64,000 nt of DNA, taken from contig NC_088924.1 in the NCBI RefSeq assembly GCF_038396675.1, positions 38,574,001 through 38,638,000 on the forward strand, in the 5' to 3' direction. Source of the DNA: Hydra vulgaris (lineage: Eukaryota; Cnidaria; Hydrozoa; Anthoathecata; Hydridae). The translations under genes and the position numbers were made by a program. Below the pieces are notes generated by a model. The model made no database searches and was not told where the DNA came from. It saw nothing but the letters and a program-made list of their open reading frames with translations. This document shows, piece after piece, positions 14,001-23,683 of the stretch (position 1 is its first letter; the number at the start of each line of letters is the position of its first letter).

Positions 14001-17000
14001 TACATTATTTACATATTCTAATAGTTCTGCTATTTACTAGTAAAGAAAAAACATAATAAATACCCCTACTAGATCTGGTCACTAACTAAATCCCTACTAG
14101 AATGGTCGCATCAACAAAAAGGCAAATTGTTTTAAAACCTAATGAACATTTACCATACAATAAAGTGTTTTAACTTCAAACATCTTTATGTTAACAAAGC
14201 GAAAAAAATTAAAAAAGATAGTACTAGTTATTTTGTGTACATTATCAAATCCAATACACTGTTTATTTATATTTTGCGTACATTAGTTATCAAATCTTAT
14301 CCGATACACTGTTTATCTATATTTTGTGTACATTAGTTATCAAATCCAATACACTGTTTATCTATATTTTGCGTACATTAGTTATCAAATCTTATCCGAT
14401 ACACTGTTTATCTATATTTTGTGTACATTAGTTATCAAATCCAATACACTGTTTATCTATATTTTGCGTACATTAGTTATCAAATCTTATCCGATACACT
14501 GTTTATCTATATTTTGTGTACATTAGTTATCAAATCCAATACACTGTTTATCTATATTTTGTGTACATTAGTTATCTTATCCAATACACTGTTTATCTAT
14601 ATTTTGTGTATATTAGTTATCAAATCCAATACACTGTTTATCTATATTTTGTGTACATTAGTTATCAAATCCAATACACTGTTTATCTATATTTTGCGTA
14701 CATTAGTTATCAAATCCAATACACTGTTTATCTATATTTTGTGTACATTAGTTATCAAATCCAATACACTGTTTATCTATATTTTGCGTACATTAGTTAT
14801 CAAATCTTATCCGATACACTGTTTATCTATATTTTGTGTACATTAGTTATCAAATCCAATACACTGTTTATCTATATTTTGCGTACATTAGTTATCAAAT
14901 CTTATCCGATACACTGTTTATCTATATTTTGTGTACATTAGTTATCAAATCCAATACACTGTTTATCTATATTTTGTGTACATTAGTTATCTTATCCAAT
15001 ACACTGTTTATCTATATTTTGTGTATATTAGTTATCAAATCCAATACACTGTTTATCTATATTTTGTGTACATTAGTTATCAAATCCAATACACTGTTTA
15101 TCTATATTTTGCGTACATTAGTTATCAAATCCAATACACTGTTTATCTATATTTTGTGTACATTAGTTATCAAATCCAATACACTGTTTATCTATATTTT
15201 GCGTACATTAGTTATCAAATCCAATACACTGTTTATCTATATTTTGTGTACATTAGTTATCAAATCCAATACACTGTTTATCTATATTTTGCGTACATTA
15301 GTTATCAAATCTTATCCGATACATTGTTTATCTATATTTTGTGTACATTAGTTATCAAATCTTATCCGATACACTGTTTATCTAAGCTTATCTAATTACC
15401 GGTTACACAAGGCAACAAAATTTTATTTTGTACTTTTTTTTTGCATACATTATGTTATAAAGATATTAAGGTTCAAATCCCTATTTTGCCAATAAATTTT
15501 AAATAAAAATTTTTATGTTTTTTAAAATCTTTGTAAAAAAAAATGCTTTTTTTGAGACCCAGGTTGACATACTTTTGAAGAAGTTTTTTTGTGTGACAGT
15601 ATTAATGATTTTACACCAAATATTAGAGATTTAAACCCTAATATCTTTAAAACTTGTTGTGATAGGAAAAAAAAAAGGCTGCATATTTAAAACTAGAATG
15701 AGGAGTACTATAAGAAAAACATGGTATGCAAAAAAAAAAGTACAAATGTAAAATATTGTTATCTAATATACATTAAAACTAAAATAATTGTAGTAAATAA
15801 ACATTAAAAATCAAACTGATTCACTTGACATACTTGCTATACTGTTGCAAGTTATGCAAAGTAAGCAAAGCTATTGGCAATAGTTAGAATATGCATTTTA
15901 TAATGCATCATAATATGATAATATTAGACCAAGACTAAGACCAAGACATTATGACTCAATACCAAGACTAAGACCAAGACTTTAAGCTTTAAGACCAAGA
16001 CAGTTAAGTATGAGTCTCGAGACATTTCGGGACCAAAATTTAAGTCTTGAGACCTGCATCTCTGATAATATCATATTATGATGCATTATAAAATGCATAC
16101 ATTTATCATATTCTAGCTATTGCAAGAATGTCTAGTTGTTTATGTCTGTATATTTAGTTTGAATCATTAAATGTGATGCATTATAAAAAACATAATTTAT
16201 ATAATCTTATTAATTACAGAAAAACAGAAGTATGCAAGAAATATTATTTAATCAAGATACAAATGATTATAACTTACAAGATGCTACATGAGCTATGAAA
16301 AAAAACCATGATTCACCCATGGGAATTCCATGGGGTTTCAATTTCCATGGGAATTCCCCTATTTTCAATTTCCATGGAAATTCCCCTATTTTCAATTTCC
16401 ATGGAAATTCCCCTATTTTCAATTTCCATGGAAATTTCCCTATTTTCAATTTCCATGGAAATTCCCCTATTTTCAATTTCCATGGAAATTCCCCTATTTT
16501 CAATTTCCATGGAAATTCCCCTATTTTCAATTTCCATGGAAATTCCCCTATTTTCAATTTCCATGGAAATTCCCCTATTTTCAATTTCCATGGAAATTCC
16601 CCTATTTTCAATTTCCATGGAAATTCCCCTATTTTCAATTTCCATGGGAAAACTATAATTTACTCAGAATTCCATGGGATTTCCATGGAATTCTATGGAA
16701 TACCCATGGAATATTTCAGTAAGAGGTGTTCTTTTATTTTAGATACAATTAATTTTAGTTTTATGTACTAAGACCTTTTGCGTAGTCTAAAAATATGTAA
16801 AAAAACTAGTAAGCAGTAAAATTTTTATATTAAATAAAAAAAACCTTTATGTTACAGTAAAGTCATAAACTAATAATAAGTTATTTTATCAAATATCAGG
16901 ATTTAAACTGGTTTTATCAAACATCAAGATTTAAACTGATAATTTTAAACTTCTAGTAAATTGTAACAATATTTTTAAAATTGTAGTAGGTTGTATTAAA

Positions 17001-20000
17001 TGTAGTAAATAAAATATGTATATAAATGAGAAAATGTCTTCTTAGGGACAATGGTTTTGAGTCAGTATCTCAAGTTGGGGAGCCTCAATCTTATATTCAA
17101 ATGACTGGTTTTCTTAATAGATCAACAGAAAAGTATGATTATGATCCTAGCAACATGTACAATGAGGTTAAATTTTTTTTTAATTTATTTGCTATGACAA
17201 TCAGTTTCTTAGGCATGTTAGGCTTTATGCTTTATATTTTTATATATTTTATTTAAAAATTTACATTTTTTTTTTTTTACAATTTGATATATATTATATT
17301 GAAAATTTACATTTTTTTAATTTTATAATCATTTGATATATATTATATTTAAAAATTTACATTTTTCATATCATATATCACATCATCAATAAATGTAGAA
17401 ATATAGTCATAGAAACAAGATTTAGATTCAGTTATAAACTTTTTTACACCAATAGTTTACTTTTAAAAATTTACCATTCATGTCATTTTATAGTTTGCTA
17501 GGGGATTTGACAAGAGTCCTAGCAGTCAGCAAAATTGAATATTTTTTTTTAGATTGATTGTCACTTTCATAAATCAAAGTATTTTAAAGTTGTTTTTAAT
17601 GTTGTTGTTCTTTTAATTTTCTCCATCAGTTATTACATCCACATAGAAGTAAGTGCTGTGTTTGTTTTAACAGATAATGCACCTCACATATTGAGTCAAC
17701 CAGAATTAAATAATCTCGTTTGAGATCTGATCACAGAAAAAGGCAAATCTTCCAACGTCAAGTTGAACCTCTCCAACTAGATGTCACAATTTCACATTTC
17801 ATAAAACAGAAGCATAATCTGTTTCTTTTTTTTTGAGAAGAAAAATAATCTTATTGGTTGGATTATTGCCTTTGGAATAATGTATTGTCCCAGTATGAAC
17901 TATGATTAGGGTAGACTAAATACTGCTGCTTTTTGTGTATGTGGGGCAGTAGAGACAGAAAATCATATTTCAAAAAAGTAGACTGGTAAAAAATCTCAAA
18001 ACAAATGGAAAAAATCGTATTACTGAACCTCTCATTGATCCAAAATTTGTTCTTCTTCCACCCTTCCACCCTTCACCCTAAAATATATCCACTCACTTAT
18101 TAAGCTGTGCTTAATGAAAAGATTTTTAGGTGTTTAAGAAAAAAATTTCCAATAAAAAGTAATGTAAAAGTTAAAGAAGGTGCTTTTGTTGTGCCACAAA
18201 TAATTCAACTTGTAAAGAATCATTTGCCAAGTTTTGTAGGGTCAAGAAAAGGAATGACGTCTAAATAGGTTTTATTTATTATACATTGTCTAACCAAGCC
18301 CTATGGCCAGAACTTTTCAGGTTCCTTTAGTAAATGGTTGGAAAATTTTGTGACAATTTTATTAGGAAGTTGTTTAAAGATACCTCCTATTTGGTACACT
18401 TATTATACTCACTCTTTGTGAGATGGTCATGCCCATTAACAGGGAAAATATCTTTCATTCTAAAAAGGTTGAATGTTGTTTAATGCAGTAAAGCGATATA
18501 CCTTGATATTTGGTATACAAAACAGTGACAAAATAACAGTAATAACCAAAAACAAGGTTAACAACATAAAAGTCTAGATTAAAAAATAATTAAAAAAAAA
18601 GTTTTATCTCAAAGATTTATTCTGTAAACGGAACCATAGGTTGTTAAGCGGTAACTAAATAAAAAAAATCAGTAAAGGTTTTGCCAATTTGCTTTGTTGT
18701 TTGTTGATAACTTGTAACTTGCTTTGTTGTTTGTTGATAACTTGTAGCAGTTGTTGTTTGTTGATAACTTGTAGCATTGAGTATAAAGAGCAATCATAAA
18801 TATATAAGTATAAAGAGAACTGAACAGTCAAACAGGCTGCTGTGAATATTTTTTTTTATTTTAAAACAGAAAAAAAATGTTAGCAATAAGTATTGATTAT
18901 ATAAGCAAATATAAATAAATAATATAATATATTTAATGATAAAATATATAATATATAATAAAATAATACATATATATAAAATAAAAATATATAATAAAAT
19001 AATGTAAAAAACAAATTATATAAATAAACACATTTAATTTTTTATTTATTTTTTTACTAATAACAACGAATGTCTGTTATTTTCTCAAAGTAGTTTGTAA
19101 TTATTATTATTAGGTTGTTATTATGCATATAATTAAGAAATTTTATTTATTTCATAAGTTTTTAAACGATCTCTTTTTTCAAATAATATCAAATAATTAT
19201 TCCTAAAAAATTCCTTAAAATTTTTCCATGCACTTGTTCACTACTTTTTGTAAAATATTTTTTTAAATGTATTTTACCAACAGCATTGGATGGTTAGATA
19301 ACAGATCAAATTTTGTGCGGTAGAAAATATATGTTTTCACATCAAATCTCTGCTTGGGCAGGTCCAAATAGAAATTACCAAGTAAGGCACAAATAAATCT
19401 GGATTGTCCTATTTATTTTTTTGGTGGAGAACCTTTAAACTCAGTAATGCCCACGTACTACTATCTTTATGTTAATTATTGTTATCTATTTTAATCTTGA
19501 GAAAATTCTCACTGTAAAAAGCTGAATGATTTACAATACTTTAATGCTATTGGTATGAAATAGGTCAGTAAAGGCATTCATATCCACTGATAAATGCTGA
19601 CAAATACGGCTTTTACTTTTTTAAAAACAAAAATGCAAGATTCAGTTAAAGCTTAACAAATTTTTTAACTTTCACTTAGCCTTTCACTTAGTTCCTGATT
19701 GTTAAATTTTTTATTCTTTCTACTACTGGTTGTTAATTTAGTAGTAAACGTGAACTGAAACTGAAGGTTACGAATTTGAACAAGTTTTGCATACATACAA
19801 AATTGTTACCTACACTTTAAATGGTAACATGATCTCTGACCGTTAGTAATTGACTAATTAAAAAAAAACTTTTTTTTTAATTTATTTTTCCAAGAAAGAA
19901 AGAAAGGAAGAAAAGCCAGAAGGGCTATTATAGTCAAGGAAATTACTATTTTATTTTTCTTGTTATGCCCCTTTTTTAACCCTGGATATCTCTAGAAATA

Positions 20001-21188
20001 CAAACCTTGGCGAACTTACTACACAAGTTTGTTTGTCTTTAGTTTACTAGATCATGTTAATTCAGTTATCAAAAAATATATTAATCATTCTAGTTTTTAA
20101 AACTTTAAAAGTAGTTTGAAAATATAAGATTAAGATTAAGAAAAAGGTCAGTGTTATAATATCAATCTTTTCTTCCAATTTATGTGTTAAAATTTTACCT
20201 TATACTCTCTAGAGGGAGTCTAACTGATTGCATAATAGTGTCTTTAGCTTTAGATTTATTATGTTCTTTATGATTTATGTTTATTTATTTTTATTATTTA
20301 TCATTTTGTTATTTGTATTAAATTTATTTTATTATCTTATTCAACTTATTATTATTTAAAATTTTAAAGAAATAATGTTTGAATGAAAATAAAAAGAAAT
20401 AAATGTTTGAATGAAAATAAAAAGAAATGATAAAATAAAAATAAATAATAAATGAATAATAATAAATGAATAAGAAATAATAAATGTTTGAAAAATAATA
20501 AATAAATAATAAATCATAAATGTTTGAATGAAAATAAAAAGAAATAATAAATGTTTGAATGAAGATAAAAAGAAATAGCTAATGTTTAGATGTCTTGAGC
20601 AACTCCTAAAAATAGTTTTTATTGCTTAAGTTTTGAAATGCATTGTCATTTTATTGTACAAAACATAGTTTAGTTTACTTTTTTATTATTACATCATTCA
20701 GGTATAATTATTTGAGTAAAATAAATTGGTTTTATGTAAATAAATGAGTGAAGTAACAATTTTTTCAATAAGTTAATTTTCAATATTTTTTTTTAAATAA
20801 ATGCATTTATATAAGATAAATCTCAATTTGATTTTAGAACTGCCATGTTGTAGATCCTTTTGATGCTATCAGAGACCGGTTAAGTTCGCGTGGCTCTACT
20901 GCGTCATCAATATTTGGTGCATCGAGTGTTATGACTGTCTGTAAAGTCCCTAAGTCACGACTAATGCGTTCTTCTAGCGATATTGGGTCAACTACACCGT
21001 TATCTAAAAAGAAAATGTCGTGTATTTTGGAACAGGAACGAAGACGAGCAAATACTCTTTCATTAGATAGACGAGTAAATAGGCAGCCGTTAATAATTTG
21101 TCGCCCTCCAAGCTATGATTATGACTTTGACGAAGAAGTTCATGACGAAAACGAATCACCTTTTCATATGAAACAATTTGAAAATTAA
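3437..21188 (+). CDS. Single-pass membrane protein with PPxY tail (3' three exons; 5' end not found)
   Basis: Three exons join in frame: 3437-3814, 17046-17166 and 20838-21188 (stop TAA). Acceptors are ttttttag, cttcttag and ttgattttag; donors are AG|GTGAAA (3815) and GAG|GTTAAA (17167). Codon phase matches at both joins (2/2, then 0/0), which is strong support for the model. The encoded 283-residue piece has a charged extracellular part, a transmembrane helix near [20 protein letters not shown], a basic stop-transfer KTKRR, and a Ser-rich tail containing [13 protein letters not shown] is a PPxY motif of the type bound by WW-domain ubiquitin ligases (family knowledge). Introns are 13.2 kb and 3.7 kb and are full of transposons and repeats. 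The first exon enters by a splice acceptor (1 nt completes a codon), so earlier exons exist but were not seen. I do not recognise the family. Confidence 0.7.
3833..3905. repeat. (TA)n microsatellite
   Basis: Pure TA run directly after the donor of the exon at 3437-3814. Confidence 0.95.
4056..4143. repeat. (TA)n microsatellite
   Basis: Second TA run in the same intron, with short satellites of TA on both sides. Confidence 0.95.
5519..5545 (+). repeat. Left terminal inverted repeat of the 5.1 kb transposon
   Basis: 27 nt matching the reverse complement of 10619-10645 at 24 positions. Confidence 0.75.
5933..7442. mobile_element. Nested 1.5 kb non-autonomous element with about 30-nt inverted termini and a 6-bp target duplication
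   Basis: The left end reads CAAGTCTTCCCGGAAAGC and continues TCGTGTGGTTGCA. The right end, reverse-complemented, reads CAAGCCTTCCTGGGAAGC and continues GTGTGCGGTCACA. ATATTC lies immediately outside both ends, a perfect 6-bp direct repeat. The interior is AT-rich with no convincing ORF, and contains a short tandem array at about 6890-7050. The 6-bp duplication excludes Tc1/mariner (TA) and typical hAT (8 bp). I cannot name the superfamily. Confidence 0.7.
6890..7060. repeat. Degenerate short tandem repeats inside the nested element
   Basis: Repeats of aaatgcgaaaagacgtaa and of 'gaataaacgtaataaa' type units (11-14 bp). The minus-strand ORF across them is an artefact. Confidence 0.6.
7910..9605 (-). 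pseudogene. Degenerate transposase-like gene (QNRN / GRG family) of the 5.1 kb transposon
   Basis: From an ATG at 9603-9605 to a stop at 7910-7912, fragments in several frames follow one protein in order: an N-terminal block [20 protein letters not shown]; a Cys-containing block [16 protein letters not shown]; the core [20 protein letters not shown] followed by [16 protein letters not shown]; then [28 protein letters not shown], and a C-terminus [14 protein letters not shown]. This is the layout of a large uncharacterised transposon-derived family in cnidarians and insects (recognised from memory). The Asp in FTDG and the QNRN segment look like part of an RNase H-like catalytic core, which is inference. 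Many stops and shifts make it non-functional. Its placement inside matched termini at 5519 and 10645 suggests it is the element's own transposase. Confidence 0.65.
9850..9975. repeat. Degenerate tandem repeat, about 20-bp units
   Basis: Repeats of acaacatacagtactctac type, with variation. Confidence 0.5.
10619..10645 (-). repeat. Right terminal inverted repeat of the 5.1 kb transposon
   Basis: Inverted partner of 5519-5545, including GCGGACTTGCACTAT exactly. Confidence 0.75.
10963..11025. repeat. (TA)n microsatellite
   Basis: Pure TA tract followed by TG dinucleotides. Confidence 0.95.
11325..11490. repeat. CCATGG-rich foldback sequence
   Basis: Several copies of ttttccatggaaa and acccatgg(g/a)tatt in inverted orientation around a centre near 11410, for example cccatgggtatttagaacac against ggtgttccaaatacccatgg. 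The same motifs flank the 27-bp array at 16339, so both look like members of one palindromic element family. Confidence 0.5.
12395..12436. repeat. 42-nt dispersed repeat, partner at 13916-13957
   Basis: It reads cagtcaagcctttctgctta then taatgtagtaat. The second copy differs at a few positions. On the minus strand both encode LHYKxxGLTGNINxVVxH, which could be a duplicated exon, but no splice sites are convincing. Confidence 0.45.
13045..13279 (-). mobile_element. tRNA-derived SINE, family B, copy 1
   Basis: A GC-rich block in AT-rich surroundings. On the minus strand it starts with a tRNA-like head: an A-box-like GTAGTGGTAGAGCGC (13254-13268) and a B-box-like GAGTTCAATCC (13220-13230). A unique body follows, and a poly-A end (poly-T at about 13050 on the plus strand). 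A second, headless copy of the body is at 19866-20016. These are the hallmarks of a Pol III-transcribed SINE. It cannot be a tRNA gene because it has no cloverleaf acceptor pairing and a long extra body. Confidence 0.65.
13406..13756. repeat. 27-bp minisatellite, 13 copies
   Basis: Unit caataagttgttcttggaac plus atcatta, 13 copies, with one C/T variant near 13526 and a decayed last unit. Each unit holds a small inverted repeat TGTTC-ttg-GAACA. Since 27 is a multiple of 3, three open frames run through it; none is a gene. Confidence 0.95.
14246..15384. repeat. 45/50-bp minisatellite with higher-order structure, about 24 copies
   Basis: The basic unit is 45 bp (cattagttatcaaatccaat, acactgtttatctatatttt, gtgta). 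A variant carries cttatccgata and is 50 bp; another has cttatccaata. The order of unit types around 14427-14840 reappears at about 14840-15350, so blocks of several units were duplicated together. Confidence 0.9.
15892..16097. mobile_element. Foldback element with accaagac core
   Basis: Arms atgcattttataatgcatca + taatatgataatat (about 15892-15925) and its near-perfect inverse (16064-16097) flank a core with repeated 'aagaccaagac' on the left and 'gtctcgagac ... gtcttgagac' on the right. This looks like a MITE or foldback element; no clear target duplication. Confidence 0.5.
16339..16635. repeat. 27-bp minisatellite, 11 copies, CCATGG palindrome in each unit
   Basis: Unit caatttccatggaaattccc + ctatttt, 11 copies with a few substitutions. 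Each unit contains the palindrome ATTTCCATGGAAAT. It is embedded in further ccatgg-rich sequence (16308-16705) resembling 11325-11490. Five overlapping ORFs on both strands are artefacts of the 27-bp period. Confidence 0.95.
17046..17166 (+). CDS. Exon of the membrane gene: start of cytoplasmic tail
   Basis: 121 nt between cttcttag and gttaaat. It encodes [19 protein letters not shown] and then [22 protein letters not shown]. Incoming phase 2 completes an AGG Arg codon started at 3813-3814; outgoing phase is 0. Tyr residues in acidic or Asn contexts (SYIQ, EKYDYD, MYNE) look like possible phosphorylation sites, but this is inference. Confidence 0.7.
17700..18420 (+). pseudogene. Degenerate transposon gene (KYCCFLC / LLPP / KEGxFVxPQI family)
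   Basis: Fragments in changing frames on the plus strand keep the order of a transposon-derived protein widespread in cnidarian and arthropod genomes (recognised from memory): [20 protein letters not shown], then KVDW, then [13 protein letters not shown], then a Phe/Leu-rich block, then [19 protein letters not shown]. Stops and shifts are frequent. It sits between exons 2 and 3 of the membrane gene. The function is unknown; presumably mobile-element encoded. Confidence 0.5.
18660..18780. repeat. Tandem repeat, about 3 copies
   Basis: Repeats of ttgttgtttgttgataactt + gta. Confidence 0.7.
19866..20016 (-). mobile_element. SINE family B, copy 2, headless
   Basis: It aligns by eye with the body of the SINE at 13045-13279 (gccagaagggctattatagt against gccgaggaggccactacagt, and acaaaccttggcgaac against acgaaccttgacgaac). 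The poly-T side is at the left and the tRNA-like head is missing. Confidence 0.5.
20838..21188 (+). CDS. Terminal exon of the membrane gene with PPSY motif
   Basis: It opens in phase 0 after gattttag. It encodes 116 residues: [15 protein letters not shown], a Ser/Thr-rich region with SRLMRSSSD (basophilic-kinase-like), a basic helix [16 protein letters not shown], then [13 protein letters not shown] and an acidic end. RRANTLS also resembles a 14-3-3/AGC kinase site. Its base composition is clearly less AT-rich than the flanks, as expected for coding sequence. AATAAA-like sequences follow at about 21376 and 21462. Confidence 0.75.
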   Translation, partial: NCHVVDPFDAIRDRLSSRGSTASSIFGASSVMTVCKVPKSRLMRSSSDIGSTTPLSKKKMSCILEQERRRANTLSLDRRVNRQPLIICRPPSYDYDFDEEVHDENESPFHMKQFEN

Positions 21189-21539
21189 TTAATTTTTTTT
21201 TTAAATATATATTGTAAATGTGAAAAGATGGTTGCAAACCTACTGAAAAGAATACAATTTGAAACGCTTGCATAAATTATTTCATAAGTAATTTCATAAA
21301 TTATTCAGCGACAAACAAACAAAACCAAACCACCACGCTACCTCAAAATCAAATTGTTTTCAACTCACGTACTCTAAATAAACAAGGGAAGGGGAGGGGG
21401 AGAGAGGAATCGTACTTAAAGTGGGGGTTAGCACTTTCTAAACTTTCAAAATATTTTCATAATAAAATAAAAGTTAAATATGTAACATCTGACTTATATT
21501 TAGCTATTTATATCAACGTTACAAGAAAAACTTATATTT

Positions 21540-21650
21540 TTATATTTTTCAATCAAAGTTACAAAGTTATATTTTTTCAATCAAAGTTACAAAGTACACT
21601 TAAGTTTTCATATTTTTTAATCAAAGTTACAAAGTAAACATAAGTTCTCA
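21540..21650. repeat. Short tandem repeat 3' of the beta-trefoil gene
   Basis: Four copies of 'tcaatcaaagttacaaagt' spaced 25-45 bp, in the expected 3'-UTR or downstream region of the minus-strand gene that ends at 21648. Confidence 0.6.
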
Positions 21651-23616
21651 ACTTATTTCATTTAGGCCATCGTCTTCAGTAACGCTGTCGTCTATAACGA
21701 TTAGTTTAAAGCTGGCATTCTTTCTGTATAGCTCATCCTCAATGTCTTCTTCTTGTAATTTCAATACGCAAACTTCATGTCGAATAAAGTATCCAGAATA
21801 TTTAGTTGATTCAAATGAAACGCAACCTGGATAGTATCTATCTTGGTGGACTATAAATGATCCAGCATTTCTAAACGACACGGTATTTTCTAATTTGTCT
21901 AGTTTAATGAGAAAAGATTGATTTCTCAAGTAGCTATTTGTACTATCGCTCAAACTCAGGGATGCAGCGCAAAATCGTCCATTGAGAGCTAAAGAAAAAA
22001 AATATTTGCTATTGTTTAAATAACATTGTTTATATTTCACATATACAATAAAACTACTGGTTTAAAAATTTGACCTACTTACACTTTGTAAAAGTAAACA
22101 TAACTTGGTCACCAGTAACAATAGCAGTTGTGTTGTCAGGCTTAACGCTAATACTATATTGTGGATAGTTATAGGAACCCAATTGGTAAGATAAGCCAAT
22201 GTATCTCGCACCTGGAAAGAGTAGTTATATCAGAATAGTTTTTGTAGTACAACATATATTGCAGATAAAAATAATTCAAATTACCGGTTCAAGATTTTAC
22301 TATTTTTTCTTACCGTGTGGTACTAGCCTAAAGCTTGCGCTTTTTTGGAACGCACTTAAACTGACTTCTTTTTGAACCGAAAGAGATCCATCATTTTGAG
22401 TTGCAATGAAGAAACCTGAGTTTCTCGTTGATTCAAATGATGCGTAGCCAGGAAAGTATTTCTTTTCACGAATAAAAAATGATGCTCCATTTTTTATTTG
22501 AGCTGTATTGACAAAACTAACCATTCTTAAGATAGAGTTCTGTTCACATAAGTACATGCTCTCATTTGCAACCAATTGAAAAGATACACTGTTAACCTGG
22601 CCATTTAAACCTAAAAAATATTTTAACTTCAACATTATGCGGGAGAAAACTTTAGTTGAGATGGTTAAAAAAAACACCTTTTTTACTTAGTTAATTAATG
22701 ATGAGACTATCTGTGAGAGAATATTGCCAGGGCCGTCCTGAGGGGGGAGAAGGGTGGTGTTTAGCCCCCCGACGAATTTTATTAGTCGGACACTTTAAAT
22801 TATTAAATTGGACTCTAGAGTCGGCAAAACTAGAACTATAGTTGGCAGTCAGCAAATCTCGGCCAACGAGGACCTATTTTTTATTAAGGTAAGTTAGTCG
22901 GCGAAAATATTTCTTGGGGCTTTAGTCGGGAAAAAACAGATACGATTTACCCCAATTAAAATCTCTTCGGGACGGCCCTGAATATTGCATTACAATTTTT
23001 GTCATTAAAAAAATGTTTATCTGTACTTGGCACTCACAGTTTATATTTGAATGCAATTATAAGTTTATATTGTATTTAAATTTTCATTGTCAAGTACAAC
23101 TTTCAAATTGTAATTTTTTAATACAAATTTCATAAAATGAAAAAAAAATTAATAAATGTTTTTTAAAATATGTATATGCCTAAAAGAAAGTTTATACGAT
23201 ATAAATATTTTTCTTAAGTGATACGATGAAAACTGCTTAAGCTAATTCTTAGAATAATGATACCTCTTATAAAATATCTGATAACAGAAAGAAAACAACA
23301 ATGTAAGTTAATAAAAAAATACAAACAATTAAAAAAAAATGTTTACGTTTTTATCAAAACAACTTTTAACTAAAAAGATAAAAATATATAAAAGTAAAGA
23401 ATTATTAATTTTGATTTAACGATTTGGAATAATTCATCGATAGAAACTTTAGGAAAATAGAATAGAAATAATTGTAAGAAAGGAAAAAATAAAATTAATG
23501 TAGAAAGAAACAAAATAATTTTTTTTTCATATTTACAGTGCCAAAAAATGACAATGAAAATAGAACAGTAGTTGTCTTAAGCGCAGATGTTAAAAACTAC
23601 GACATTTTCAAACAAT

Positions 23617-23683
<67 letters not shown>

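Noticed and set aside
13406-15384. CRISPR-like arrays
   Set aside because: Direct tandem repeats without unique spacers, in a eukaryotic genome.
14142-15395. Series of overlapping ORFs with repeated [12 protein letters not shown]
   Set aside because: Products of the 45/50-bp array, identical units in shifting frames.
16267-16771. Five long repetitive ORFs ([13 protein letters not shown])
   Set aside because: 27-bp minisatellite artefacts.
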